Below are positions 1 to 7,239 of a stretch of 29,739 bases of DNA, one piece after another; positions within the stretch are counted from its first letter, which is position 1, and every line of letters begins with the position of its first letter. The DNA lies in the IMG/VR virus record IMGVR_UViG_3300022752_000281, positions 1 through 29,739 of that record. One strand, given 5' to 3'. The notes under the pieces are model-generated. The model saw only the letters and a program-made list of their open reading frames with translations. It had not been told where the DNA came from and did no database searches. The position numbers and the translations under genes are program-made. This DNA is from a virus.

Positions 1-1
1 C

Positions 2-355
2 AACATCGACATCAAGCTCAACAGTAAAGATCTTCCGGCCACAGCCGTGGCGGTCAACTCAGCAGCACTGCTGCAGATAATTTTGGTATTTGTATCTTTT
101 TGGGGTGTTATGGCAATGTTGGGTAACGGTATGAAATCACTAGGTCCAGCTGCACAACGAGCTGAAGCTAGCGTAGCGGTTTATGACAGAGCTTATAACA
201 CTACATATACTCAGTGCCAAAACAACAATCCTAATAGCGGCGGAGCTATTTACAACTCAGAAGGTTTTCTTGTTGGACAGTATCCTGTTGCTGACTGCTT
301 AGGTGACGCTCAACGTGCAGGTAAACTGGCTCAGCTCTCCGCCAAAGGTTTTTAA
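2..355 (+). CDS. Partial small membrane protein, C-terminal part
   Basis: The reading frame is open from base 2 to the stop at 353-355, so the gene starts before the window. A GTG at 47 could act as a start, but the upstream codons (reading NIDIKLNSKDLPATA) look like ordinary coding sequence. The visible part has one hydrophobic segment of about 20 residues (LLQIILVFVSFWGVMAML), then an Ala-rich stretch and a C-terminal soluble part with two cysteines (in TQCQN and ADCLG). This fits a single-pass membrane or virion-associated protein. I recognise no family. The next gene follows after 32 bases in the same direction. Confidence 0.65.
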   Translation, partial: NIDIKLNSKDLPATAVAVNSAALLQIILVFVSFWGVMAMLGNGMKSLGPAAQRAEASVAVYDRAYNTTYTQCQNNNPNSGGAIYNSEGFLVGQYPVADCLGDAQRAGKLAQLSAKGF

Positions 356-387
356 CCTTTAACAGTTTTTATATCCGTGGAGTTTGT

Positions 388-615
388 ATGACAACCAACG
401 TAATGACTTTTGTGTGCCCAGTGTGTAAAATGCAGTTTAACTTAAAAGGCTCTAAATTGCGACGATGGAACGACAAGAAACAAAAAAAACCTACTACACA
501 AGGTCCTTACTGCAATTATAAATGTTCCAGTAAAGAGAATCAAGCTCGCATCGTAGCTCGGTACTGGTTACTAAAAGAATCAAAAGAAACTGCTTTGTTT
601 AAAAATCTAGGATAA
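388..615 (+). CDS. Small zinc-ribbon protein
   Basis: This 75-residue basic protein has two cysteine pairs, CPVC near residue 10 and CNYKC near residue 42, spaced as in a zinc ribbon that holds one zinc ion. The region between them is rich in Lys and Arg (KLRRWNDKKQKK), which suggests nucleic-acid binding. The start ATG is preceded by a GGAG Shine-Dalgarno about 7 bases upstream. It lies between the partial membrane protein and a tRNA. Target and role are unknown. The zinc-ribbon call rests only on the cysteine pattern. Confidence 0.7.
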   Translation: MTTNVMTFVCPVCKMQFNLKGSKLRRWNDKKQKKPTTQGPYCNYKCSSKENQARIVARYWLLKESKETALFKNLG

Positions 616-628
616 AATTTTTGGAAAC

Positions 629-701
629 GCCCGAGTAGCCCAGCGGAAGAGGCAAACGACTTAAAATCGTTACAGCGTGGGTCCGAATCCCACCTCGGGT
701 A
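629..701 (+). tRNA. tRNA with anticodon UAA (Leu by codon), class I shape
   Basis: A complete 73-base cloverleaf can be drawn. The acceptor stem is GCCCGAG (629-635) with CTCGGGT (694-700), with a G.U first pair. The D stem is GCC/GGC. The anticodon stem is AACGA/TCGTT with loop CTTAAAA (660-666), giving anticodon UAA at 662-664. The variable region is only five bases (ACAGC). The T stem is GTGGG/CCCAC with loop TCCGAAT. The discriminator is A701 and no CCA is encoded. UAA reads the leucine codon UUA, but bacterial tRNA-Leu normally has a long variable arm, so the charging identity is uncertain. The tRNA itself is well supported. Confidence 0.9.
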
Positions 702-710
702 TTTTTAAAA

Positions 711-1418
711 TCATTGGTGTATGGCTATGTACATATTGTCAAACGGCCTGAGTTCGGAGATTGTGTAGCCAAGTGAGATTATATAACTAAACAGCTCACG
801 TTTTCTCGCTGCAAACCATTCGTGGTTGTTTGCTTCAAAAATTATTGGTGGCTTGTTTGACGCTAAAAGCGTCTCGTGGGCACCAACAAGTACAGCCAGT
901 TCGTTGCCTTCGACATCTAGTTTTAGTAATCCTACATCATTCCACTCAAGATTATCTATATACTCCGTCTCTACTTCCTCTGTGCGTATTATTTTTTGAC
1001 CCACTTGTACTGGGAGTACTGTCGAACCCCCTCCATCTTCTGATACAACATTCAATTGAGCGTAGGCACTTGCGTGGTCTTTGTCGGTAAGAGCAAGGTG
1101 GAAAGGAAATACGTTAGTTTTTTCGTGTAAAAATATGTTTCCGCACAGCTGGTAGTAAGTACGTCTCTGCGCTTCAAACGCATTAACTTCCTTAAAGTCG
1201 TCTGCTAATAGTAGGGAATAGCTGCCCATGTGTGCGCCACAGTCTAAAAATCTTTTTTTCTTATTCCCAAACTTTTTAGCCCATTGGATTATCTGATGCT
1301 CAGGTATTCCTACCCTCTGCATCTGGCACATTCCAGAATCGTCTTTGTGCATTAAGAATGCCACATTAGGTACGGGCACCATTAAATGGTCCTCAGGACC
1401 CCAAAGATACGTGGACAT
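711..1418 (-). CDS. FkbM-family SAM-dependent methyltransferase
   Basis: The 235-residue product has a Rossmann-type SAM-binding motif FLDCGAHMGSYS at about residues 57-68, an acidic FEA after strand 2 (81-83), and the FkbM hallmark KLDVEGNE at about 166-173 followed by LVGAHETL. FkbM-type enzymes usually O-methylate sugars or polyketides. The gene is divergent from a GT2 glycosyltransferase, with a perfect palindrome exactly between the two starts, so the two are probably expressed together. Methylation of a glycan made by the neighbouring transferases is the likely role, by inference. The length is normal for a minimal FkbM domain. Confidence 0.88.
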   Translation of the reverse strand: MSTYLWGPEDHLMVPVPNVAFLMHKDDSGMCQMQRVGIPEHQIIQWAKKFGNKKKRFLDCGAHMGSYSLLLADDFKEVNAFEAQRRTYYQLCGNIFLHEKTNVFPFHLALTDKDHASAYAQLNVVSEDGGGSTVLPVQVGQKIIRTEEVETEYIDNLEWNDVGLLKLDVEGNELAVLVGAHETLLASNKPPIIFEANNHEWFAARKRELFSYIISLGYTISELRPFDNMYIAIHQ

Positions 1419-1431
1419 TTGTCTTCTATAA

Positions 1432-1449
1432 CTGCTACTATAGTAGCAG
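1432..1449. promoter_or_regulatory. Perfect 18-base palindrome between divergent genes
   Basis: CTGCTACTATAGTAGCAG is fully self-complementary. It sits exactly midway between two divergent start codons, with 13 bases on each side (1419-1431 and 1450-1462). Its centre holds TATAG on both strands, so it could be a symmetric -10 element firing in both directions, or a dimer operator covering both promoters. No -35 element is obvious. Confidence 0.6.
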
Positions 1450-1462
1450 CCAAGTTTGTTTC

Positions 1463-2233
1463 ATGACCTCTATACCTGTTATTGGCACTGCCGTTGTAAA
1501 TGCTCCGCACTGGGTGTATAGGTTATTTTATAGTATTGATTATCCTGTAGATACTTTTATTGTTTTAAATAATAATGGTCGCGGACAGATTACAGAAGAA
1601 CTAGATGCTTTAAAGACCGCGCCTCATGCTTTTGTTAAAGAAGTTAAAGTGTGCCACCTACCGGCAAACATTGGATGTGCAGGCGCGTGGAATCTTATTA
1701 TCAAATCGGCTCTTCAAGCGCCTCACTGGTTGATTACAAATCATGATGTCATGTTTACGCCTGGGTTTTTGGAGGCATTAGCTAAAAAGGTCGAGGATCC
1801 TGATACAGGTGTTGTTCACGGGCTGAATGGTGGTTGGGATGTGTTCTTGTTGAAGGATTGGGTTGTGCAGCATTTTGGGCTTTTTGATGAAAATCTGTAT
1901 CCCGGTTACTGCGAGGATATGGATTACGGTATGCGTTTTAAACATAAAGAGCTTAAACGTGAACTTTCAGTAGGAGTTCCGTACTACCACGGGTGGGCAA
2001 CCAACTCATATGACGACGGAAGTCAGACTTGGCGCAGCGAACCCGAGCTAGCTCAGAAGATTCATCAAGCTCATGAGATGAACAAAGGCTATATGCATGC
2101 AAAATGGTCACCTGCGTGGCAAGGACACGTCGAAGGGGAAGTTCATGAGACACCTTTTAATATCCCTAGTTTGCCTATTGACTTTACAACGTATGATTTA
2201 GAGTTTGTCCGTAGTAAAACTTTAGGATTCTGA
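1463..2233 (+). CDS. GT2-type glycosyltransferase (GT-A fold)
   Basis: This 256-residue protein is of family 2 type. It begins with a nucleotide-sugar-binding strand (IPVIGTAVVN), followed by NNNGRG near residue 36. It has ANIGCAGAWN near 69-77, a DxD-like NHDV at about 93-96, and the acceptor-side motif FDENLYPGYCEDMDYGMR at about 141-158, common in GT2 enzymes. The reaction is transfer of a sugar from a nucleotide-sugar to a glycan or protein; the substrate cannot be read from the sequence. It is transcribed away from the FkbM gene from the shared palindrome. Confidence 0.87.
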   Translation: MTSIPVIGTAVVNAPHWVYRLFYSIDYPVDTFIVLNNNGRGQITEELDALKTAPHAFVKEVKVCHLPANIGCAGAWNLIIKSALQAPHWLITNHDVMFTPGFLEALAKKVEDPDTGVVHGLNGGWDVFLLKDWVVQHFGLFDENLYPGYCEDMDYGMRFKHKELKRELSVGVPYYHGWATNSYDDGSQTWRSEPELAQKIHQAHEMNKGYMHAKWSPAWQGHVEGEVHETPFNIPSLPIDFTTYDLEFVRSKTLGF

Positions 2234-2237
2234 ACAG

Positions 2238-2243
2238 TATAAT
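2238..2243 (+). promoter_or_regulatory. Possible -10 box (TATAAT)
   Basis: A consensus TATAAT lies 5 bases after the stop of the GT2 gene and 22 bases before the ATG of the HTH gene. No good -35 hexamer is visible. It is the only promoter-like sequence ahead of the 2266-6162 operon, so it may be its start. Confidence 0.3.
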
Positions 2244-2265
2244 GGTTTTATATTGATACAGCCTC

Positions 2266-2562
2266 ATGCCTTTTTACTCTTCTTATACAACTTACAGTAG
2301 GTTGATTAATGATCTTAAGTTGATCATTGATTCTAGAGGAGTTTCGTCTTTTAAACTCAGTAAACTTGCCGATCTGTCGCCTACGACAACTCGCAAAATT
2401 TATTATGACGATAAATATATACCTTCGCCAGATGTTATTGAGCGAATATGTATCACATTGGACATTACACCTGGCGATTTGTTGAAAATTCTGCCTACAA
2501 TAGAGGAATCAGTAGTGGTGTGCTCAGGTGTTTTCGCCTCAGGAATATCAATTAGCAGCTAA
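2266..2562 (+). CDS. Cro/C1-type HTH DNA-binding protein
   Basis: This 98-residue protein has a Cro/C1-type helix-turn-helix: LIIDSRGVSSFKLSKLADLSPTTTRKIY (about residues 18-45), then IPSPDVIERICITLDITPGDLLKIL, the usual end of a single-domain HTH protein of this type. It probably binds DNA as a dimer and regulates phage transcription; its operator is unknown. It is the first gene of the plus-strand operon. Its last 35 bases overlap the next gene in another frame, so the two are likely translationally coupled. The C-terminal tail (CSGVFASGISISS) lies inside this overlap and has no recognisable features. Confidence 0.85.
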   Translation: MPFYSSYTTYSRLINDLKLIIDSRGVSSFKLSKLADLSPTTTRKIYYDDKYIPSPDVIERICITLDITPGDLLKILPTIEESVVVCSGVFASGISISS

Positions 2563-3037
2563 GGTCCTCGGTTTACCGGTTCCTTGTACAGCGGCGGAGC
2601 AAGCAGCAGCTGCTCCTATGACCGCCATGGTCTTGAAGAACTTTGGGAGGGCAATGCCCCCCGCTCCTGGGTTTGAAGATCGGGATGGCGTACAAATGGG
2701 CGCCACACGGTCTTTGAATGCACTACCTAACACCACTCAACCTGAATATAAAGGTCAACTGATGCATCGGTTACAAGCCGGTGTGGTTGATGAGCCGCAA
2801 GATGAAGAGATTCAGCATCTAATTGAACTGATAACACATGATCCACAAATTGCTGAACTATTTTTAAACTTTATTCATAATTTAGAACAACAAAGTGATG
2901 AACATATGGACATGTTGAGTGCTCAGCGGCCTGCTGAGTATGATATGCCTAATTATGGCAGCAATTATTCTATGTTGAATGCCCCAACTAATTCTTCGAT
3001 TCCGCCTTCACGGCGGTATCAGGAGTTGGCTCTATGA
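2528..3037 (+). CDS. Unrecognised protein, possibly virion-associated
   Basis: The 169-residue product starts at a GTG inside the end of the HTH gene with no strong Shine-Dalgarno, consistent with coupled translation. The N-terminus is Ala/Pro-rich, the middle is acidic and helical (DEPQDEEIQHLIELITHDPQIAELFLNFIHNLEQQ, in part), and the end is Asn/Tyr/Ser-rich. No enzyme motif is visible. Its stop overlaps the next start (ATGA at 3034-3037). I do not recognise a family. A structural role is inferred only from the operon context. Confidence 0.7.
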   Translation: MFSPQEYQLAAKVLGLPVPCTAAEQAAAAPMTAMVLKNFGRAMPPAPGFEDRDGVQMGATRSLNALPNTTQPEYKGQLMHRLQAGVVDEPQDEEIQHLIELITHDPQIAELFLNFIHNLEQQSDEHMDMLSAQRPAEYDMPNYGSNYSMLNAPTNSSIPPSRRYQELAL

Positions 3038-3267
3038 ATCTTAGGCAACACCAATTAGCTGAAAGAGATGTTCGTAATGAAAGTCCGGAAATTAATCCGA
3101 CTTTTTTCTTGCAATCATATTTAAAGTCTAATTTTCCTCAAACTGTGGCACATCCATCTCCAGAACAACAAAAATACGGAGTGTTCCCTCAACAAGACTC
3201 TAAGGGTATAGAATATAGCAAGAAGCCTTTATCTGGCACGTCATACGATAATCCCGCAAGCTCCTGA
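3034..3267 (+). CDS. Unrecognised small protein
   Basis: A 77-residue hydrophilic protein rich in Gln, Ser, Pro and Asn, with no predicted membrane segment or motif. Its start overlaps the previous stop by four bases and its stop shares a base with the next start (TGATG at 3265-3269). This tight stop-start coupling is the main evidence that it is expressed. Such short disordered proteins are common among phage virion genes. No function can be assigned. Confidence 0.65.
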   Translation: MNLRQHQLAERDVRNESPEINPTFFLQSYLKSNFPQTVAHPSPEQQKYGVFPQQDSKGIEYSKKPLSGTSYDNPASS

Positions 3268-3950
3268 TGACTGCTACTCCCCTTCTTGTTCCTGCTGCAA
3301 ATGCCCTAGCTCCGCTTGTCGGTGTTGAAGCAGCTACAGCTGCTGGTGGTGGTAATGCATTAAGTCAAATAATGCAGCTGCTTCTAGCTCAGACTGCAGC
3401 TAACATTACAGATCAAGCAGCTCGATCTGGTTTAGGGGCCATTACTTCCGCTGTGGCCCCTGCGGACACTTCTGCAGTTTCTGTGGGACCTAATAAGAGT
3501 AATTATTTTACAGGTAGTAATCCATATCTTCAACGAGAACCAACTGAGTTTCAGGAAAACTTTAAACGAGCTTTAGCTCGTAAATTCCTAGGACTTGATC
3601 TTCCAAATATTGATACAACAAAAAGCGTATACAATACTCTTGTTGAAAAAGCAGAGCAACAAGCCACTAGTCTTTCCCTCCGTGAACAAGCACTTGCAAA
3701 GCTAAAGGGTGAGATTGCGTACCGTAAAGAACAAATGGAACGTCAGTTTGATCAATCAATTGCCGGTCTTCAAGGGCAATACAAAGTTGAAAATACTAAA
3801 CAAGAACAGATCGGTCAGATTGAAAAACAACGAGTAGCTTCTGAATATGGTGCGGCGGGAGGAATGCTTAATTCCGCCATTGCTAACGTGTTCTCGCAAG
3901 TACCATATTCCGATAGTCCTATTCTTCGTCAAATTGCTGTTCCTGTGTAA
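3267..3950 (+). CDS. Unrecognised coiled-coil protein, candidate internal virion protein
   Basis: The 227-residue product has an Ala-rich, weakly hydrophobic N-terminal third (LVPAANALAPLVGVEAATAA) and then, from about residue 125, a long charged helical region rich in Gln, Glu, Lys and Arg that looks like a coiled coil. The C-terminus returns to a small-residue segment (YGAAGGMLNSAIANVF). This small-residue/coiled-coil/small-residue plan resembles phage internal or ejected proteins, but no homology is recognised. It is coupled to the gene before it and followed by the next after 2 bases. Confidence 0.68.
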   Translation: MTATPLLVPAANALAPLVGVEAATAAGGGNALSQIMQLLLAQTAANITDQAARSGLGAITSAVAPADTSAVSVGPNKSNYFTGSNPYLQREPTEFQENFKRALARKFLGLDLPNIDTTKSVYNTLVEKAEQQATSLSLREQALAKLKGEIAYRKEQMERQFDQSIAGLQGQYKVENTKQEQIGQIEKQRVASEYGAAGGMLNSAIANVFSQVPYSDSPILRQIAVPV

Positions 3951-3952
3951 TC

Positions 3953-4708
3953 ATGGCTGACACTATTCCTGCTGATGTTTTTTTAAATAACGCCATACGC
4001 ACTGCGTGGGATGCCTTTTCTCCCACTTTTGCAACTCCGATTGCTTTAGGTGCGTTTGGTGCAAGAGTATTAGACGATGCTTTAGCTCCTAAAATTGGAG
4101 CGTCTCGACGTAATCCTAAGAATGAAGTTGAGTTATATGCAGGCGATGACTATGGGTGGCAAAGTGTTCCGTCTTATACAAAACTATTTCCTCTTCCGGC
4201 TGATAAAAGTCTTCCCCTTAATATTCCACCTAAAAAACCTGAGAGTTCTACGACTCCCCCTGGCGGCAATAATCCGTCTTTGCCTGGGTTTGATCCTGCT
4301 GTTCAGGGAAAAATTGGACCTTTCTCAACAAATCCAGATACGAATATAGGTAAGGAGACTGCTAATCCAAATTTTGATTTACGTGAAATTATAAGAGAAA
4401 ATTATTATCAAATGGCGGCTAATCAAGAAAGAAATTGGCAGTGGATGCAGGTTGCCGGTGAAACAGCACAACGCTCAGCGATGGAGAAATCGCAACTGTT
4501 AAGTGATCGTAAGATTCAGGAAGCAAATATTAATGCTTGGGGGGATATAACTAAAGCCAAGATAACTACAAATGCTGCTATTGCTGCTGCAAATGCTGCA
4601 GCTATGACAGCGGCACAACGACCCGACGCGGGTTATATGAATGCGGCTGCTCAGTTATTCCAGGCTGCAGCTGCGCCTTATGCAAGAGCTGCTGCTAGAG
4701 TAGGTTAA
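3953..4708 (+). CDS. Unrecognised Ala-rich protein, candidate internal virion protein
   Basis: This 251-residue protein has three parts: an N-terminal globular-looking part (residues 1-75), a Pro/Gly/Asn-rich linker (about 76-140, with PPGGNNPSLPGFDP), and a helical C-terminal half with very high Ala and Gln content (for example ITTNAAIAAANAAAMTAAQ). No enzymatic motif is seen. It lies in the compact operon with 2- and 3-base gaps on either side. The composition resembles its two neighbours, so the three may form one assembly. That grouping is inference. Confidence 0.68.
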   Translation: MADTIPADVFLNNAIRTAWDAFSPTFATPIALGAFGARVLDDALAPKIGASRRNPKNEVELYAGDDYGWQSVPSYTKLFPLPADKSLPLNIPPKKPESSTTPPGGNNPSLPGFDPAVQGKIGPFSTNPDTNIGKETANPNFDLREIIRENYYQMAANQERNWQWMQVAGETAQRSAMEKSQLLSDRKIQEANINAWGDITKAKITTNAAIAAANAAAMTAAQRPDAGYMNAAAQLFQAAAAPYARAAARVG

Positions 4709-4711
4709 CTT

Positions 4712-5635
4712 ATGTCCCAAGCACCAACAGGCGGTGGCGGTATGGATCCTTTAACTTCTTTAGCTATTGGTGGTGCAATAAGTGGAATTGGTGCTGTTGC
4801 AAATAATTTAACTAAACCTAAAGAACCAAAAGTTGATACTTCGGCTGACTTTTATGCCCAAATTTTTGGGCCTATGTTTGGCGGCGCAAATCAAGGTTTA
4901 AGTTATGCAGCAACTCAAGCACAGATAGAAGCTGGTAAAGCCGCAGGGCTCCAGGCGGCGGATATGTATGCAGAAACAAGTGCTCAGTTGGGGGCATTTG
5001 AACAAGGTCTTCGGGAACAAGGTGCTGCCACTGGACTTGAATCTGGAATTGCCGGGCAGTCTGCTGGGCTAGCGCTAGGTTTACAAGAAAAAGGGAAGCT
5101 AGGCGAACTAGCTACCGAATTAAAATCTGTAGAAACTGCAGGAAAGTCTTCTGAACTATACGGAGAAGCTGCTAGTAAAATAGCTCAGCAAGGTACTCAA
5201 AACCTTGGAGAGATTGCTAAATCAGAGATTCTTGGGACTACTCAATTAGGCGATACTGGTATTAAAGCTCAGCAAGGTATAGCTGAAAAAACTATTGGTG
5301 CAGCTAGTGAGCAAGGAGCAGCAGCTCAACAAGGGACTAGTTTACTTGCAAATACACTGCAACAGGGAACTACTGAACTTGAAAAAACAACTCTGGCTGG
5401 TCAAAAAGATCTGTATTTACCCACAGCAACTGGGTTGGCGCAAGCAGGGATGGCTGCTCTGGCTGGGGAAAATGCGTTGGCACAAGACATTGCTAAGACA
5501 AATTTAAGAATTAAAGAAAACCAAGAATCTACACGAAATCAAATTGCCTTGGATCGTGCTAGAAATGAAGGTTTACAATCTAACAGACGGCAAGGTGCTC
5601 TATTTGCAATGCAAGGTAAGCACATGTTTGCTTGA
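4712..5635 (+). CDS. Unrecognised Ala/Gly/Gln-rich helical protein
   Basis: The 307-residue product starts with a Gly-rich segment and a short small-residue hydrophobic stretch (LTSLAIGGAISGIGAVA), possibly membrane-active. Then follows a very long low-complexity helical region in which Ala, Gly, Gln, Glu and Thr recur with a loose heptad rhythm (QQGTQNLGEIAKSEI and similar). The C-terminus is basic. The pattern fits a protein that inserts into or crosses a membrane during DNA ejection, but the family is not recognised. The stop overlaps the next start by four bases (ATGA). Confidence 0.68.
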   Translation: MSQAPTGGGGMDPLTSLAIGGAISGIGAVANNLTKPKEPKVDTSADFYAQIFGPMFGGANQGLSYAATQAQIEAGKAAGLQAADMYAETSAQLGAFEQGLREQGAATGLESGIAGQSAGLALGLQEKGKLGELATELKSVETAGKSSELYGEAASKIAQQGTQNLGEIAKSEILGTTQLGDTGIKAQQGIAEKTIGAASEQGAAAQQGTSLLANTLQQGTTELEKTTLAGQKDLYLPTATGLAQAGMAALAGENALAQDIAKTNLRIKENQESTRNQIALDRARNEGLQSNRRQGALFAMQGKHMFA

Positions 5636-6162
5636 TGACAACAACTATTGAAGCCGACACAACTGTAGCTAGTTGGTTAAGTTCGTTAGAAAAAGTTCAG
5701 AAGGATTCTTTCATACACTACGCTAAAAACGCGACAAGTGATGTAGAATCTTATCTTTTTGCAAGGTTTTTACAGCCTTCGTATCAAGGTAGTATTGCCG
5801 ATCTGACAGCGTGGATTCAAGAAAAATACCCAAAAGAAGATTTGCGCAAGGTCCTACTAATAGAAATAGATGAACTCAGAAACGATATAACGCAGGTGCG
5901 CAATATGACATTAAACAATATGTTGGATTATGCTACAGCGGCTACAAAAATTTCATCTTTACAAAAAGAATTACGCTCCCATATTCAAACGGTGCGAGCA
6001 ATTACAGATGGGTTAGATCGCCGTGGGTTATTACTAGCTGGCGCAGACCGGTGCTTACGTGAACTTTCTAATACTTTCCAAGATCAGCCCACCATTTTGT
6101 CTTTGTTAGAAGATGCTGGGCTGATTGTTTGGTCTACTCTAGAACGCGAAGAGAAGTCCTAA
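5632..6162 (+). CDS. Unrecognised alpha-helical protein
   Basis: This 176-residue protein is predicted to be mostly helical and charged, without a membrane segment. It has a KVLLIEIDELRNDITQ helix in the middle and an acidic C-terminus ending EREEKS. It is the last gene of the overlapping operon that begins near 2266. Its TAA stop overlaps the TAG stop of the minus-strand GH130-like gene (bases 6159-6162), so the two operons converge with no room for a separate terminator. No function can be given. Confidence 0.68.
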   Translation: MMTTTIEADTTVASWLSSLEKVQKDSFIHYAKNATSDVESYLFARFLQPSYQGSIADLTAWIQEKYPKEDLRKVLLIEIDELRNDITQVRNMTLNNMLDYATAATKISSLQKELRSHIQTVRAITDGLDRRGLLLAGADRCLRELSNTFQDQPTILSLLEDAGLIVWSTLEREEKS

Positions 6163-7238
6163 TACGCTTTTACAAGCTTCTTAAGCACTTCGTTTATCGG
6201 GCACCTGAAGATACCCATAAAAGCATCGTTCACACCTAAGGACATAGCGAGTTCTTCGCCGTCTAGAGTAGCGCCGAATGGCAAAATTACGGCAGGTTGA
6301 TTGGATACTGGATTGCCCACGTAGTCCGTCCAGGTAATTAAGGTATCCTCTAGAGAACCTGTGAACAACGGTTGTGGGGCTATATGAGTAATTTCTGTAA
6401 ACTCTTCGTCTGTCATAAATGCACTAAGATGATAAACTAAATACGGGTTACCTAAGTCATTATATGTCATGTGTTTCCAGTGGTAAAATATAAGTTGTTC
6501 AGAACCGACTAATAACGGGGGCAACGAACAAAACGTAGGAGCCCCTTGAGTTACGGAATTTAAGATATCACTGTCTACATGAATTGCGGGTAACCCTTCC
6601 CGTTCGATCACTAACGGGCGTATTGAATACAAACAATGCAGCAGATCCCGGTGAGGGAAAAAGCACCAATTTTTTTCCGTTTCTCCTTTAGTTAAATTTT
6701 TACCTATAGGAGGAAACGCTGTCTGTACAGCATCACCCAATTCGTTTACGTAGCAGACTGCTACCTTTGGGGTATCGAACAGCTTTCGTCCTCTTTGGTC
6801 ATACTTGCTAGCGTACTTGGAAGTAACAAACTGTACGTACAAGTTATCGTCTGGACCTTTAAATAAACGAGGATCTTCGTAACTAAGTCGGTGCGGCGTG
6901 GAGCGTAGTTTCTTAGCCCCGAGAACGGTGTGATCGTCTACTAATTGCCCGAGATAAATATCTGTATGAGCATTGTTTAAATAAAAGTAATTGTTGTCGT
7001 ACCTGAACCCAAATGGTTCAGCTTGTGACCTCCACGCTATAAACGTTTGATCGTTGTGGTTCAACATTGAGGGGCTAAAGTTACCAACGCTGTCTTTCGG
7101 CAACCCGTGGACAATACGTTTGAACTGCCCATTCAGAGCTTCAGCTTGCCTGTAAACGCTGGGAACTCCTTTAAACTCTTTTTTGATTGGAAGAACAACG
7201 TCTGAGTTGACGTGACGGAAGCGATGTGTCGTTTGCAT
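6159..7238 (-). CDS. GH130-like five-bladed beta-propeller protein (glycoside phosphorylase-like)
   Basis: The 359-residue protein has hallmarks of family GH130: YEDPRLF at about 120-126, TEKNWCFF at about 187-194, and near the C-terminus a PAVILPFGATLDG segment followed by SLGVNDAFMGI. GH130 members are mostly phosphorylases of beta-mannosides, reversibly forming mannose 1-phosphate. The characterised enzymes use an Asp as catalytic acid and basic residues to bind phosphate, and I cannot confirm those here. Some viral relatives may have lost catalysis. It follows the GT4 gene by one base, so the two are one operon. A role in trimming or supplying sugar for the neighbouring transferases is an inference. 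Confidence 0.78.
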   Translation of the reverse strand: MQTTHRFRHVNSDVVLPIKKEFKGVPSVYRQAEALNGQFKRIVHGLPKDSVGNFSPSMLNHNDQTFIAWRSQAEPFGFRYDNNYFYLNNAHTDIYLGQLVDDHTVLGAKKLRSTPHRLSYEDPRLFKGPDDNLYVQFVTSKYASKYDQRGRKLFDTPKVAVCYVNELGDAVQTAFPPIGKNLTKGETEKNWCFFPHRDLLHCLYSIRPLVIEREGLPAIHVDSDILNSVTQGAPTFCSLPPLLVGSEQLIFYHWKHMTYNDLGNPYLVYHLSAFMTDEEFTEITHIAPQPLFTGSLEDTLITWTDYVGNPVSNQPAVILPFGATLDGEELAMSLGVNDAFMGIFRCPINEVLKKLVKAY

Positions 7239-7239
7239 A

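Noticed and set aside
629-701. tRNA as a stop-codon suppressor
   Set aside because: The anticodon is UAA, which reads UUA; reading the UAA stop would need anticodon UUA.
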